64,000 nt of DNA from positions 62,001-126,000 of the forward strand of contig JBJXEW010000014.1 of the NCBI GenBank assembly GCA_046156035.1. Direction: 5' to 3'. This document shows positions 48,644 through 57,200 of this stretch, piece by piece. The notes beneath the pieces are model-generated. The model ran no database searches and was not told where the DNA came from. It saw nothing but the letters and a program-made list of their open reading frames with translations. Each line of letters starts with the position of its first letter. The first letter of the stretch is position 1. Source of the stretch: JAEUIX01 sp046156035 (GTDB lineage Bacteria > Planctomycetota > Phycisphaerae > Phycisphaerales > UBA1924). A program made the position numbers and the translations under genes.

Positions 48644-49576
48644 ATGATGCAGACCGCGGCTCGATGGGCCTTGCGACTTGGCGCGTGCTTTGTCATCGGG
48701 CCTGTCGCGTGGTGGCTCACAGCGCACCTTCGCGCGGCGGACGGTTCGGATCACATCCCCGCCATCCTCTCCACCTCGCCCCTGCTGGGATTGTTGAACA
48801 CGCTGGGCGCTGTGGTGCTCGCCGCCACGGTCGGTGTGCTCACGTCGCGTTTCGTGTCGCTGCGGGCGGGCCTGCTCAATGCGGGGCTGGTGCTCACGTG
48901 GGCCGCGGCGGGGGCCGGAACCGTGGAGACCGTGGCGCGAATCTGGCCGGATGGATCGGTGCTGCCGCGGCTCGCCGTCGAGGGCCTCGTGCTGGGTCTG
49001 CCGGTGATTGCGGCCGTCGGGCTGATGGTCTGGGCGGCCGGCAGGCAGTCGGTGGCGGCCGGTGAGCAGGCGGATCGGTTCTCGGTGTTCGGCATGCCTC
49101 GCGCTGTGCTGGCGGAACTCTTCGGCATCGCCCCGCGCCCCGCGATGCTGGCCGAACCAGCGCCGCTGCTGAGCGTGGGCCTGGGCGTGCTCATCGCCGT
49201 GGTGGGCGCGGTGCTGGCCTCCTGGCTGGTGGCGCAGAACATGCTCAAGGGACAGACCATCGCCGCTGCGGCGGTGGGGGGGCTGCTGGCCGGCGCAGGG
49301 CTGGTGCTGTTGGACTATCGGATCAGCCCGGTGGTGGCGGTCATCGGGCTGGGTGTCGTCGCCGCGGTCTCGCCCGTGGCGGGCATCTTCTACAGCGACC
49401 TGGCCATTCCTCGACAGAACTTTGACGTGCATGTGTTTACGGGCAAACTGCTGCCGCCAGCCCGCATCCTGCCGCTGGATTGGCTTGCCGGAGGGCTGCT
49501 GGGACTCTCGATGGGCCTTTCCATGGGGGCGTGGCTGAGCGAGAACAAGTACCGCGAACAGGCTGTGGGAGTCTGA
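48644..49576 (+). CDS. polytopic membrane protein of unknown function
   Basis: A 310-residue protein with about seven to eight hydrophobic spans (for example LGLLNTLGAVVLAATVGVLT, LAVEGLVLGLPVIAAVGLMV, LSVGLGVLIAVVGAVLASWL and LAGGLLGLSMGLSMGAWL). No charged motif typical of a known transporter family is seen. A cytoplasmic or periplasmic loop around residues 135-165 carries FSVFGMPRAVLAELFG. It is preceded by its own promoter-like box and followed by folE2 at 183 nt. I do not recognise the family. Confidence 0.7.
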   Translation: MMQTAARWALRLGACFVIGPVAWWLTAHLRAADGSDHIPAILSTSPLLGLLNTLGAVVLAATVGVLTSRFVSLRAGLLNAGLVLTWAAAGAGTVETVARIWPDGSVLPRLAVEGLVLGLPVIAAVGLMVWAAGRQSVAAGEQADRFSVFGMPRAVLAELFGIAPRPAMLAEPAPLLSVGLGVLIAVVGAVLASWLVAQNMLKGQTIAAAAVGGLLAGAGLVLLDYRISPVVAVIGLGVVAAVSPVAGIFYSDLAIPRQNFDVHVFTGKLLPPARILPLDWLAGGLLGLSMGLSMGAWLSENKYREQAVGV

Positions 49577-49759
49577 GCGGGGCCCGCGTTCGGGCCGGCC
49601 ATGCAGCGTGTGAAGCGGGGGAATCTGCGGTCCGGGCCGATCGCGGGGGATGTTGTCACCGCTACGATTCTGGCGAATCAAGAGCGTGCGGGAACACGCT
49701 GGGCTGCGTGCGGGGCGAGGGTCGATCTTCGGTCGAGCACCCCGCCAAGGAAAGGTGCC

Positions 49760-50611
49760 ATGGCCTCGAAGGTTCGATCCAACTCAGCGGGGGCCGCGGC
49801 GAAGGCGGGCACGCCGCGCGTCGTGGTGATGCCCGATGTGCAGGCCGCGCACGACACGCGGAACATCGCGATCGACAAGGTGGGCGTCAAGGACGTGACG
49901 TACCCCATCCGCCTGGGGACGATGGTGGGGGGCGAGCAGACGACGGTCGCCACGATCAATATGTACGTGTCGCTCCCGCACTACCAGAAGGGCACGCACA
50001 TGAGCCGCTTTCTGGAGGTGCTCAACCAGCACGAGGCGGCGATCACGCCCGGAGACATTCCCGACGTGACGCGGGCCATCCGCGAGCGACTCGACGCTGC
50101 CGAGGCCCACTTCGAGGCTCACTTCACGTACTTTGTGAAGAAGTTCGCCCCCGTGAGCAAGATGCCCGGCTTGATGGACTACCGGGTGAGTTTCGAGTGC
50201 TCCAGCGGCAAGACCGACGACTTCATCATGGGCGTGAAGGCCCCGGCCACGAGCCTGTGCCCGTGCTCGAAAGAGATCAGCGCGCGGGGCGCCCACAACC
50301 AGCGCTGCATGATCGAGGCCCGCGTGCGCACCAAGCGCGGCACGCCGATGCTCTGGATCGAGGAACTTGTCTCGCTGCTCGAGGGCGCGGCGAGCGAGCA
50401 GTTGTACGCCGTGCTCAAACGCCCGGACGAGAAGGCCGTGACCGAGGGCGCGTACGACAACCCCAAGTTTGTCGAAGACATTGTGCGCGACCTCGCCATT
50501 GCCCTGGAGGGCGAGCGACGCATCGCGTGGTACAGCATCAACTCGGAGAACTTCGAGAGCATCCACAACCACAACGCCTACGCCCAGATCACACGCGACA
50601 AGCGGAAGTAG
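49760..50611 (+). CDS. folE2: GTP cyclohydrolase I, FolE2 type
   Basis: This enzyme converts GTP to dihydroneopterin triphosphate, the first step to folate and queuosine. The 283-residue size fits FolE2 (type IB), which can use metals other than zinc. Recognisable blocks are PDVQAAHDTRNIAIDKVGVK, QTTVATINMYVSLPHYQKGT HMSRF, and SLCPCSKEISARGAHNQRC with the metal-binding Cys. ENFESIHNHNAYAQI closes the protein. The start at 49760 has AAGG with 5-9 nt spacing. The leader of about 180 nt contains a TACGAT box near 49661 but no recognisable riboswitch. Confidence 0.95.
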   Translation: MASKVRSNSAGAAAKAGTPRVVVMPDVQAAHDTRNIAIDKVGVKDVTYPIRLGTMVGGEQTTVATINMYVSLPHYQKGTHMSRFLEVLNQHEAAITPGDIPDVTRAIRERLDAAEAHFEAHFTYFVKKFAPVSKMPGLMDYRVSFECSSGKTDDFIMGVKAPATSLCPCSKEISARGAHNQRCMIEARVRTKRGTPMLWIEELVSLLEGAASEQLYAVLKRPDEKAVTEGAYDNPKFVEDIVRDLAIALEGERRIAWYSINSENFESIHNHNAYAQITRDKRK

Positions 50612-50634
50612 CCGCGCGGCGGCGGCGCGGCCCG

Positions 50635-52008
50635 TCAACCCTGCATTTTGTCGGCGAGCGCAAAGGCCAGTTCCAGGGCCTGCTCGTAGTTGAGGCGCGG
50701 GTCGCACAAACTGGCGTAGTTGCGCGACAGGTGCTCCTCGTTCATCCCGCCCGCGCCGCCGATGCACTCGGTCACGTCCTCGCCCGTCAGTTCCACGTGC
50801 ACGCCGCCCAGGCGCGAGCCGTGGGCCCGGTGCACGTCCCACGAGAGCAGCAGTTCACGGAGAATGTCGTCGAACGAGCGGGTCTTGGTGCCGTTGTCGG
50901 TGGTGAGGCCGTTGCCGTGCATCGGGTCGCACACCCACAGCACCTTCAACCCCGCGCGCTGCACGCTCTGCACCAGCGCTGGCAGCACACGCTCAACGTT
51001 GTTGGCGCCCAGTCGTGGCGTGAGCACCACCTTGCCGCCCTCGTTCGCCGGGTTGAGGCGGGCGACGAGCCGCAGGAGTTCGTCGGGGGTGATACCCGCC
51101 CCGATCTTCACGCCCAGCGGGTTGCGCACGCCGCGGAAGAACTCCACGTGCGGGCCGTCCAGCGCGCGGGTGCGGTCGCCGATCCACGGCAGGTGCGTCG
51201 TGAGGTTGTAGTGCCCGGTGCGCCGGGGCACCGTTCGTGTCTGGGCCTGCTCGTAGTACAGGTTCAGGCCTTCGTGGCTGGTGAAGAACTCGGCCCGCCG
51301 CAGCGAGTCGTTCCTCTCCGCATCCACCAGGGCCGACATGAACTTCAGGCCCTCGCCGATACGATCCACCAGCGTCTGGTAGCGGGCCCGCGTCTGGTCG
51401 TGCAGCCCGGCGTGCTTCAGGAATGACAGGTCCCAGTTCTCCGGGTGGTTCACGGCGCCAAAGCCTGCATCGAGCAGCGAGCGGATGAAGTTCAGCGTCA
51501 CCGCCGCGTGCTGGTACCCCTGCACCATCAGGTCCGGATCGGGCCTGCGGGCGTCGGCGGTGAACGCCGACTTGTTCACCAGGTCGCCGAAGTACGAGGG
51601 GAGCGTGACTTCACGCCCGTCGACGGTGCGCGTCTCGGTGGCGCTCGAACGGGGCTTGGAATACTGGCCCGCCAGGCGCCCGATCCGCACCACCGGCATC
51701 TTGCCCGCGTACACCAGCACCAGGCTCATCTGCAGCAGGATCTTGAGTTTGGCGGTGATCACGTCCGGCGTGCAGTCTGCAAGCGTCTCGGCGCAGTCGC
51801 CCCCTTGCAGATAAAACCGCTTGCCCTCTTCCGCCTCGGCGAGGAAGGTGCGCAAGCGCTCGATCTCGCCGGAAGTGACCAGCGGCGGGAACTCCGCCAG
51901 TCGCTTCTCGGCGCGGGTCAGGGCCGCGTGGTCCGGGTAGTGCACCGCCCACGCCCACGGCCGGTCTCGCCACCCCTCGGCCCGCCAGTTGTTCAACGCA
52001 TCAGGCAC
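50635..52008 (-). CDS. class II 3-deoxy-7-phosphoheptulonate synthase
   Basis: This enzyme condenses phosphoenolpyruvate and erythrose 4-phosphate, opening the shikimate pathway to aromatic amino acids. The 457-residue length and the plant/actinobacterial-type (class II, AroA-II) motifs fit: FYLQGGDCAETL with metal Cys, PVVRIGRLAGQYSKPRSS, FFTSHEGLNLYYEQ, VKIGAGITPDELL, LWVCDPMHGN, and GGVHVELTGEDVTECIGG. The GTG start at 52008 has AAGGAAG 8 nt upstream. A TAGCAT box on the minus strand, about 60 nt upstream of the start, could be its -10. It converges with folE2. Confidence 0.95.
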   Translation of the reverse strand: MPDALNNWRAEGWRDRPWAWAVHYPDHAALTRAEKRLAEFPPLVTSGEIERLRTFLAEAEEGKRFYLQGGDCAETLADCTPDVITAKLKILLQMSLVLVYAGKMPVVRIGRLAGQYSKPRSSATETRTVDGREVTLPSYFGDLVNKSAFTADARRPDPDLMVQGYQHAAVTLNFIRSLLDAGFGAVNHPENWDLSFLKHAGLHDQTRARYQTLVDRIGEGLKFMSALVDAERNDSLRRAEFFTSHEGLNLYYEQAQTRTVPRRTGHYNLTTHLPWIGDRTRALDGPHVEFFRGVRNPLGVKIGAGITPDELLRLVARLNPANEGGKVVLTPRLGANNVERVLPALVQSVQRAGLKVLWVCDPMHGNGLTTDNGTKTRSFDDILRELLLSWDVHRAHGSRLGGVHVELTGEDVTECIGGAGGMNEEHLSRNYASLCDPRLNYEQALELAFALADKMQG

Positions 52009-52148
52009 GTGCGGGTCTTCCTTGCTCGGTGACCGGCACCGGGCGGGGCAGAGGCGGCAATGCTAGCGAGCGCCCGCAGCGGTTATCGGGCTGCGCGGCG
52101 CACGCAGCGCACAGGGCGCACAGGGCGCACCCGTGGTGCCCGGGTCGT

Positions 52149-53375
52149 TCACTTCTGGAAGATCGGCAGATAGCGCTTGGGCATTTGCAGAACAATCAGC
52201 GCCATGCTCGTGCCATAGGCCGGACCAACGCTCGGATCGTTCCAACTCCCCCCCGCGGCTTGGCGCGCCAGCAGTTCCTCGCGTGCCGCGGCCCACCAGG
52301 TGGCCCAGCGCTCGCCTCCGGCAAGGTACATGCTCTGGGCGCAGTAGTACATGCCGTACCAGTAGTGTGTTTCAGACCGGCCCGGCGAATCTGCGAGGCT
52401 GGACCTGAGCAGGTAGTCCACGCCCTTCTCCAGGGCGTCGTCCTGGTAGATGCCCGCGTAGAAGAGGCTGGCCACACCCGCCGCGCTGCGCGGCCAGGCG
52501 CTGACCCCGACCTCGAGCTGGTACTTGAAGCCGCCGTCCTCGTTCTGGCAGCGGCGCACGTAACTCACCGCCTTGTCGATCGTCTGCTTGGGGATCTCGA
52601 TGCCCGCGTTGCGGGCGGAGCGCATGGCCATGATCTGGCAGATCGTGACGCTGACGTCGGCGTCGTAGGGCACCGGGTTGTAGCGCCAGCCACCCTCCTC
52701 ATTCTGCGTGCGTTCGATCAGGCGGCAGGCCTTCACGAGCGCATCGTGCACACGCTCGGCGAGGCGTGTGTCGCCGCCGCCGGCCGTCATGCCGTAGACC
52801 TCGCCCAGGAAGAGCGTGGCAAAGCCGTGGCCATACATGGGGCCGTTGGTCGCATCGGAGGCGATCAGGCCCGTCTCGGTGCAACTGGAAAGGACGAACT
52901 CGAGGCCGCGGCGCACGTTCTCGCCGTACTCGCCGCGCCCGGGCACGTGCCCGTCGCCCATGAAGGCCAGGCAGGAGAGGGCCGTGACGGCCACGTTCTT
53001 GCCGAAGCGACCGCCGCCGAAACTGCCGTCGGCGTTCTGCTGCGTGGCCAGCCACGACAGGCCCTGTGTGACGGCGGTGTCGAGTTCGGGTGTCATCTCG
53101 TCGGCGGCGGGGGCGTTCTGTGCCGACGCGGCCGGCTCCGCTGCCGGAGGATTGTCCTGCGCAAACGCGGAAGACTGAACCACAAAGACACAGAGGGCAC
53201 AAAGGAAGGCCGGAACCGCGGACGAAGCAGCGCGACCGCCGCGCAGGCCGAGAAGATGCGGCAGAAAAGAGGCACGGCGGAGGCGTGCGGCATCGCGGAA
53301 ACCGTGCCGGGCGGCACCGCCAGCGCGACCCGCCGCGTCCAAGCGCTCCTGTGTGTCCTCAATCTCTGACTTCAT
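52149..53375 (-). CDS. secreted prenyltransferase/squalene-cyclase-repeat protein with repeat-derived signal peptide
   Basis: About 408 residues. After the hydrophobic AFLCALCVFVVQSSAFAQ and a short Ala/Pro linker comes an alpha/alpha-toroid of the prenyltransferase/squalene oxidase repeat type (GLSWLATQQNADGSFGGG, RTQNEEGGWRYNPVPYDADV, RRCQNEDGGFKYQLEVGVSA). Such repeats also occur in non-enzymatic proteins, and no DxDD acid motif is seen. The signal-peptide core is translated from an arm of the CACAAAG inverted repeat. The start is uncertain: ATG 53375 (with AAGGA 4-5 nt upstream) is the only ATG near the end of the element and leaves a long N-region. It is the last gene of the second VWA cluster. 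Confidence 0.75.
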   Translation of the reverse strand: MKSEIEDTQERLDAAGRAGGAARHGFRDAARLRRASFLPHLLGLRGGRAASSAVPAFLCALCVFVVQSSAFAQDNPPAAEPAASAQNAPAADEMTPELDTAVTQGLSWLATQQNADGSFGGGRFGKNVAVTALSCLAFMGDGHVPGRGEYGENVRRGLEFVLSSCTETGLIASDATNGPMYGHGFATLFLGEVYGMTAGGGDTRLAERVHDALVKACRLIERTQNEEGGWRYNPVPYDADVSVTICQIMAMRSARNAGIEIPKQTIDKAVSYVRRCQNEDGGFKYQLEVGVSAWPRSAAGVASLFYAGIYQDDALEKGVDYLLRSSLADSPGRSETHYWYGMYYCAQSMYLAGGERWATWWAAAREELLARQAAGGSWNDPSVGPAYGTSMALIVLQMPKRYLPIFQK

Positions 53376-53413
53376 GCCTTCCTTTGTGGCCTCTGTGCCT
53401 TTGTGGTTCTTCA
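53175..53413. repeat. imperfect inverted repeat, CACAAAG family, copy 3 (overlaps gene start)
   Basis: The left arm (53175-53212) has CTGAACCACAAAGACACAGA and the right arm (53374-53413) has CCTCTGTGCCTTTGTGGTTC. The loop is about 160 bp. Read on the minus strand, the left arm encodes FLCALCVFVVQ and the right arm supplies the start codon region and an AAGGAAGG ribosome-site-like stretch of the prenyltransferase-repeat gene. Confidence 0.8.
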
Positions 53414-53417
53414 CGCC

Positions 53418-54158
53418 TTACGGCCGTTGCTCGGCGAGTTTCTTGTAGTAGTCCTCGGTCAGTTTGTCGTAGCCGCTGCTGAACTTCTCGCCGCTGCCCT
53501 GCAGCAGCATCTCGCGGATGCGGGCCGGGAGCGCCCCCCACGCGGCCTTGGCGGATTCCAGCCCTGGGCGCAGCGGGCCGTCGCGCCGGGCCGGCGCATC
53601 CGACATGGATGAGTCGTTGCTGCGCTGCTCTGCGCGGCTCGCTTGCTCGGGCTTGGGCTGGTCGCGCTGCTCACCCTGGGGCTGCGGTTGCTGCTGGGAG
53701 TTCTTTGACTGCTGCTGTTGCTGCTGCTTCTGCATCTGGCTGATGAGCGCGTCGAGTTTCTTGAGCGTGTCCTCCTGGATGCGCTGCGTGTCCAGGCCCG
53801 TGTCGTTGCCCGTGGTCAGCCGAGAGGCGCTCCGGCCCATCAGGCCCACGGCCTCCTCGAACTGGTCGTCGATGGAGGGTTCCTTCAGCCGCTGGTCAAG
53901 TTCCTGCCGCCCGGCGTCTGGTGAGGTGGCGGGCGAGCCGGGCTCGCCGTCGGCTGGAGCAAGGCCCAGCAACTGATCGAGCGTGGGCAGGGGCTTGCGC
54001 GCGGCGGGCGCGGGCTGTGCGCTGGCGGAGTGATTCACCACGAAGGCACAAACGGCACAAAGAAACGCCAGCGAAGTCCGGCATGCCGCGGAGCGGTGCC
54101 CAGCAGACTTCCCGTGCTTGTGCTGATCCCGCGAAATGTCGCCACGCCATCCGCCCAT
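53418..54158 (-). CDS. secreted Gln-rich protein with repeat-derived signal peptide
   Basis: A 246-residue protein. The N-terminal 27 residues or so are polar and basic, then the hydrophobic core LAFLCAVCAFVVNHSASAQ gives a signal peptide with cleavage after SASA. The mature protein is acidic/polar with a poly-Gln run (about residues 135-165) and helical segments, and ends with EKFSSGYDKLTEDYYKKLAE. No family is recognised. The signal core comes from an arm of a CACAAAG/GGCACGAAG hybrid repeat. The start at 54158 has GGAG about 10 nt upstream; GTG 54161 is an alternative. It lies between the DUF4175-like and prenyltransferase-repeat genes, probably in one operon. Confidence 0.68.
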   Translation of the reverse strand: MGGWRGDISRDQHKHGKSAGHRSAACRTSLAFLCAVCAFVVNHSASAQPAPAARKPLPTLDQLLGLAPADGEPGSPATSPDAGRQELDQRLKEPSIDDQFEEAVGLMGRSASRLTTGNDTGLDTQRIQEDTLKKLDALISQMQKQQQQQQSKNSQQQPQPQGEQRDQPKPEQASRAEQRSNDSSMSDAPARRDGPLRPGLESAKAAWGALPARIREMLLQGSGEKFSSGYDKLTEDYYKKLAEQRP

Positions 54159-54219
54159 CACTTCATCGCTCCGTGCCTTCGTCGTGCCTTCGTCGTGCCT
54201 TCTTCGTGCCTTCTCGCCT
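54031..54219. repeat. hybrid inverted repeat (CACAAAG arm and GCCTTCGT arm)
   Basis: The left arm (54031-54070) holds TTCACCACGAAGGCACAAAC and GGCACAAAG units, and the right arm (54172-54219) holds CGTGCCTTCGT units in opposite orientation. The left arm encodes FLCAVCAFVVN on the minus strand. The element spans the 5' end of the Gln-rich gene and the gap to the preceding gene. Confidence 0.7.
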
Positions 54220-57200
54220 TCAGTTGTTCGGCACCGGCTTCTGCACCGGCCCGCCGCCCCCACCCGCTTCCTCGTCCTTGAGTTTCTGCAGCAGGGATGC
54301 CGCACGCTCTGCGAGCCCGGCCTGCAACTGCGAGGCCTCGTCGCGCGTTGCGGCGTTGCCGACATCATCCGCCGCCAACCGCGTGAGTTCCAGCGCCTCG
54401 GCCTGCATCCCTCGCAGCAGTTTCAACTCCGCGGCGGGGGGGATGAGTTTGGGCTGGCCACCGCCGCCCTGACCCTGACCCTGCCCTTGGCCTTGACCGC
54501 CGGCGTTCTCGCGGAAATCGTCGGGCCTCTGCGCCGTGTCGGCGAGCGCATCCAGCACGCCCTGCAGCACGCGGATGGCCGAGGCCTGGCGTGCCCGCAC
54601 CGCCGGGCCCGCCTCGCCCTCCGTCAATCGCTGCGCGGCAAAGCCCGCCGCATCATCCAGCCTCTTGTGCGCAAAGCGGAACATGTCGGCCTCGCCGATC
54701 TCTTTGGTCTTCTGCTCCATCTCGGCCGCGAGCGTGCGGACCCTGTCCTGCGGCTCGGCCAGTTCGCGTGCTGCGGCCCGCTGGCGACGCCCCGCCTCCA
54801 TCTTGGCCACATCATCTGTGCGTACACGCACATCGGTCTGGAGGTCGAGCAGTTCGCGGTAGCCCTTGCGCAGTTCAGCGCGCTCGGCGCGGGCGTTGCG
54901 GTCCTGGGCCTGCTGCTGCGCCTCGTTGGCCCGCTCCAGCGCCTCATTGAGTTTCGCCAGGCTGAGTTCCTCGTGCGTCTTCACCGCCTCGGCACTGGCG
55001 CCGGTCGCGCGGATGCCGGTCACGGCCTCGCCCTGCGCGCCCGCCGCGGCATCCAGCGGTCCGGCCACGCCACGGGCCTCACGGCCTGCCGCGCGGGCCT
55101 GCTCGGCGGTGCCCAGCGTCAGCGTCCGCAGGCGGATCATCGGCGCGTCGAGGCCGTCGGAGGGTCCGCCATCGGCCCAGCGCTGCAGCGCGGCGATCTC
55201 GCCGGTCTGGCGAGCGATGAGCCCCTCGATGGATTCGATGAGGCTCGCGAGTTGGCGTGCCAGCGTCTGGTCGCGGCTCTTGGCCGCCTGCTCCAGTTGC
55301 TCCAGCATGTCCTGCAGGGCCTTGGTGGCCCGGTCCTGCTGCTGATTGGCCGACTGCTGCTTGTTCGTGCGGATGTCCTTGGCGGCCTTCTCCATCTGCT
55401 CGGGCACGTTGGCGGAGCGGCCCCGCTGCGCCGCGTCGTTCATGGCCGCCGCGGCCGCGGGGTCGGTCTCCTTCATCTGTTCGGCCTTCTCGCGCATCTT
55501 CCGCAGCGCCTCTTCGGCACGCCGTGCCAGTTCTTCCTGCTGGTCGCCCAGTTGCTCGGTCTGCTGGCGCTGCTGGGGCGTCAGGTCTTCGAGCGGCTTG
55601 CCCACGCTCTGCTTGGCCGCCGTGCTGGTGGCGTCGCGCAGGGCCTTCTGCTCCTGCAGCAGGCGTTCCAGGCCACGCTTGACGCTCCACGTGTCCTGCC
55701 CCTTGTCGAGGAGTTCGGCCAGAGACTCGAGAGCGCTCTGGGCGCGGTCCTGGTCCTCGGTCGCCTTGGCGGTGGCCGCGCTGGCGGCGGGTTCGTCGCG
55801 GCTCTCACCCGCGGCCTTGGCCTCCTTCAGTCGCTGGCCCGCACCGGCAGACGCTTCGCGTGCCTGCTCAAGGCTGGCCCGTGCCTCGTTGAGCACGGCG
55901 CTCAGTTCGGTGTCGTTCAGGCTGTTGGCGTCCAGCCGCTCGCGCAGGCGCGAAACAACCTGGTCCTGCCGGGTCGCGCCCTCGGTGATCGCGGCCTGGT
56001 CGCGTGCGATGGGGCCGGGGTCCTTGGCCTGCTCCGTGGCCGCACGCGCCGTCTGCTGCTGCTCAGCGAGGCGCTGCGCCGTCCGTCGCACCCCGCCCAG
56101 TTCCGCCCACACCTGATCGGTGAGTTGCTGCTCGGAGATGACGCGGACCTTGCGGACGGCGGAGCGGACGCCCTCGTGGCGCTCGCCGCGAAGTTCATAG
56201 GCATCGTGCGCGAGGGCCGTGATCCAGTACTCCTCCCCAGGCTTGGCCTTGAGTGCATCCAGGTCCAGGCGCGAGGCCACGTTCAGCGTCCTCCCCGACT
56301 CCGGCGTCGCGGTCAGCACCACGTAGTCGGCATCGGGTTCCGGGGCCGCCCCCACCGAGCCAGCGGCGCGGCGAGCGACCCGATACTCTGCGGCCAGAGA
56401 ATCAACGGCGACATCGTCGCGAGCCTCAACCACAACCTCGACCGACGCGGAGGCGAGAACCTCCACGTCCTGGTCGGGCTTGATCACGGTCGCCTCGGGC
56501 GGGCGGTCGGCACGCACCTCGATGCGCAGGATCGACTCGCCGTCGGACTGCACACCGAAGCGGTCCACCGCGCGCACCGGCAGACGCAGGCTCTGGTCCA
56601 GCGTCCACGCAATGGTCCACTTCAAGCCCTCTTCAAAGCGCGCGTCCAGTGTCGCGTCGCGGTCTGCAACCGCGCTGGCGAACTGCTCGCCCAGTGCCGC
56701 GGCCAGCCACTCCCGCAGCATCTCCGGCGGCGCGTCGGTCGCGGGCGTCGGCACGGCTTTGTTCAGCGTGATCGAGAGTTCCACGCGCGAACCCGCCAGC
56801 ACGCCCGCCAGCGTTGCCCGCTGGTCGGTGCCGGTGCCCAGATCGGCCGTGCGGGGTTCAAAGTCGGGGACGCTCGCTGCGTACGCCGGTGGTGAGGTTC
56901 GTACGCTCGCGCCCACCACGGCGGGAGGGCGCACCAGTGTGATCCGCCGGGCCTCGCTCTGGTCGTCGCTGGTCTCGAGTGCGTACTCGATCTGCGTCGT
57001 TTCGCTCGCCGTGAGATCGGGGTCCAGTTCGAGCGCGGCGGCCTCGAGAATGCGCTCGTGCAGCACGCCTTCCACCGTGTCGCCCGCGCGGTTGCGCGCG
57101 GTGGCGGGTCGCTCCTGGCTCGTCAGCACCACGCGCCGGCTCGGGCCGGTCGTTCCATCAGGCCCGATCAGGCGATAGGTTGCCTCCACGCGGTCGCTGG

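Noticed and set aside
49577..49759. Riboswitch ahead of folE2
   Set aside because: The leader is long enough, but I could not recognise a conserved THF, preQ1 or other aptamer core.
52149..53375. Active squalene-hopene cyclase
   Set aside because: The protein has the toroid repeats but is far shorter than the roughly 630-residue cyclases and lacks the DxDD acid motif.
54136..56895. 919-codon open frame antisense to the DUF4175-like gene
   Set aside because: Leu/Arg/Gly-rich mirror of the Gln/Glu/Ala coiled-coil coding sequence; no independent support.
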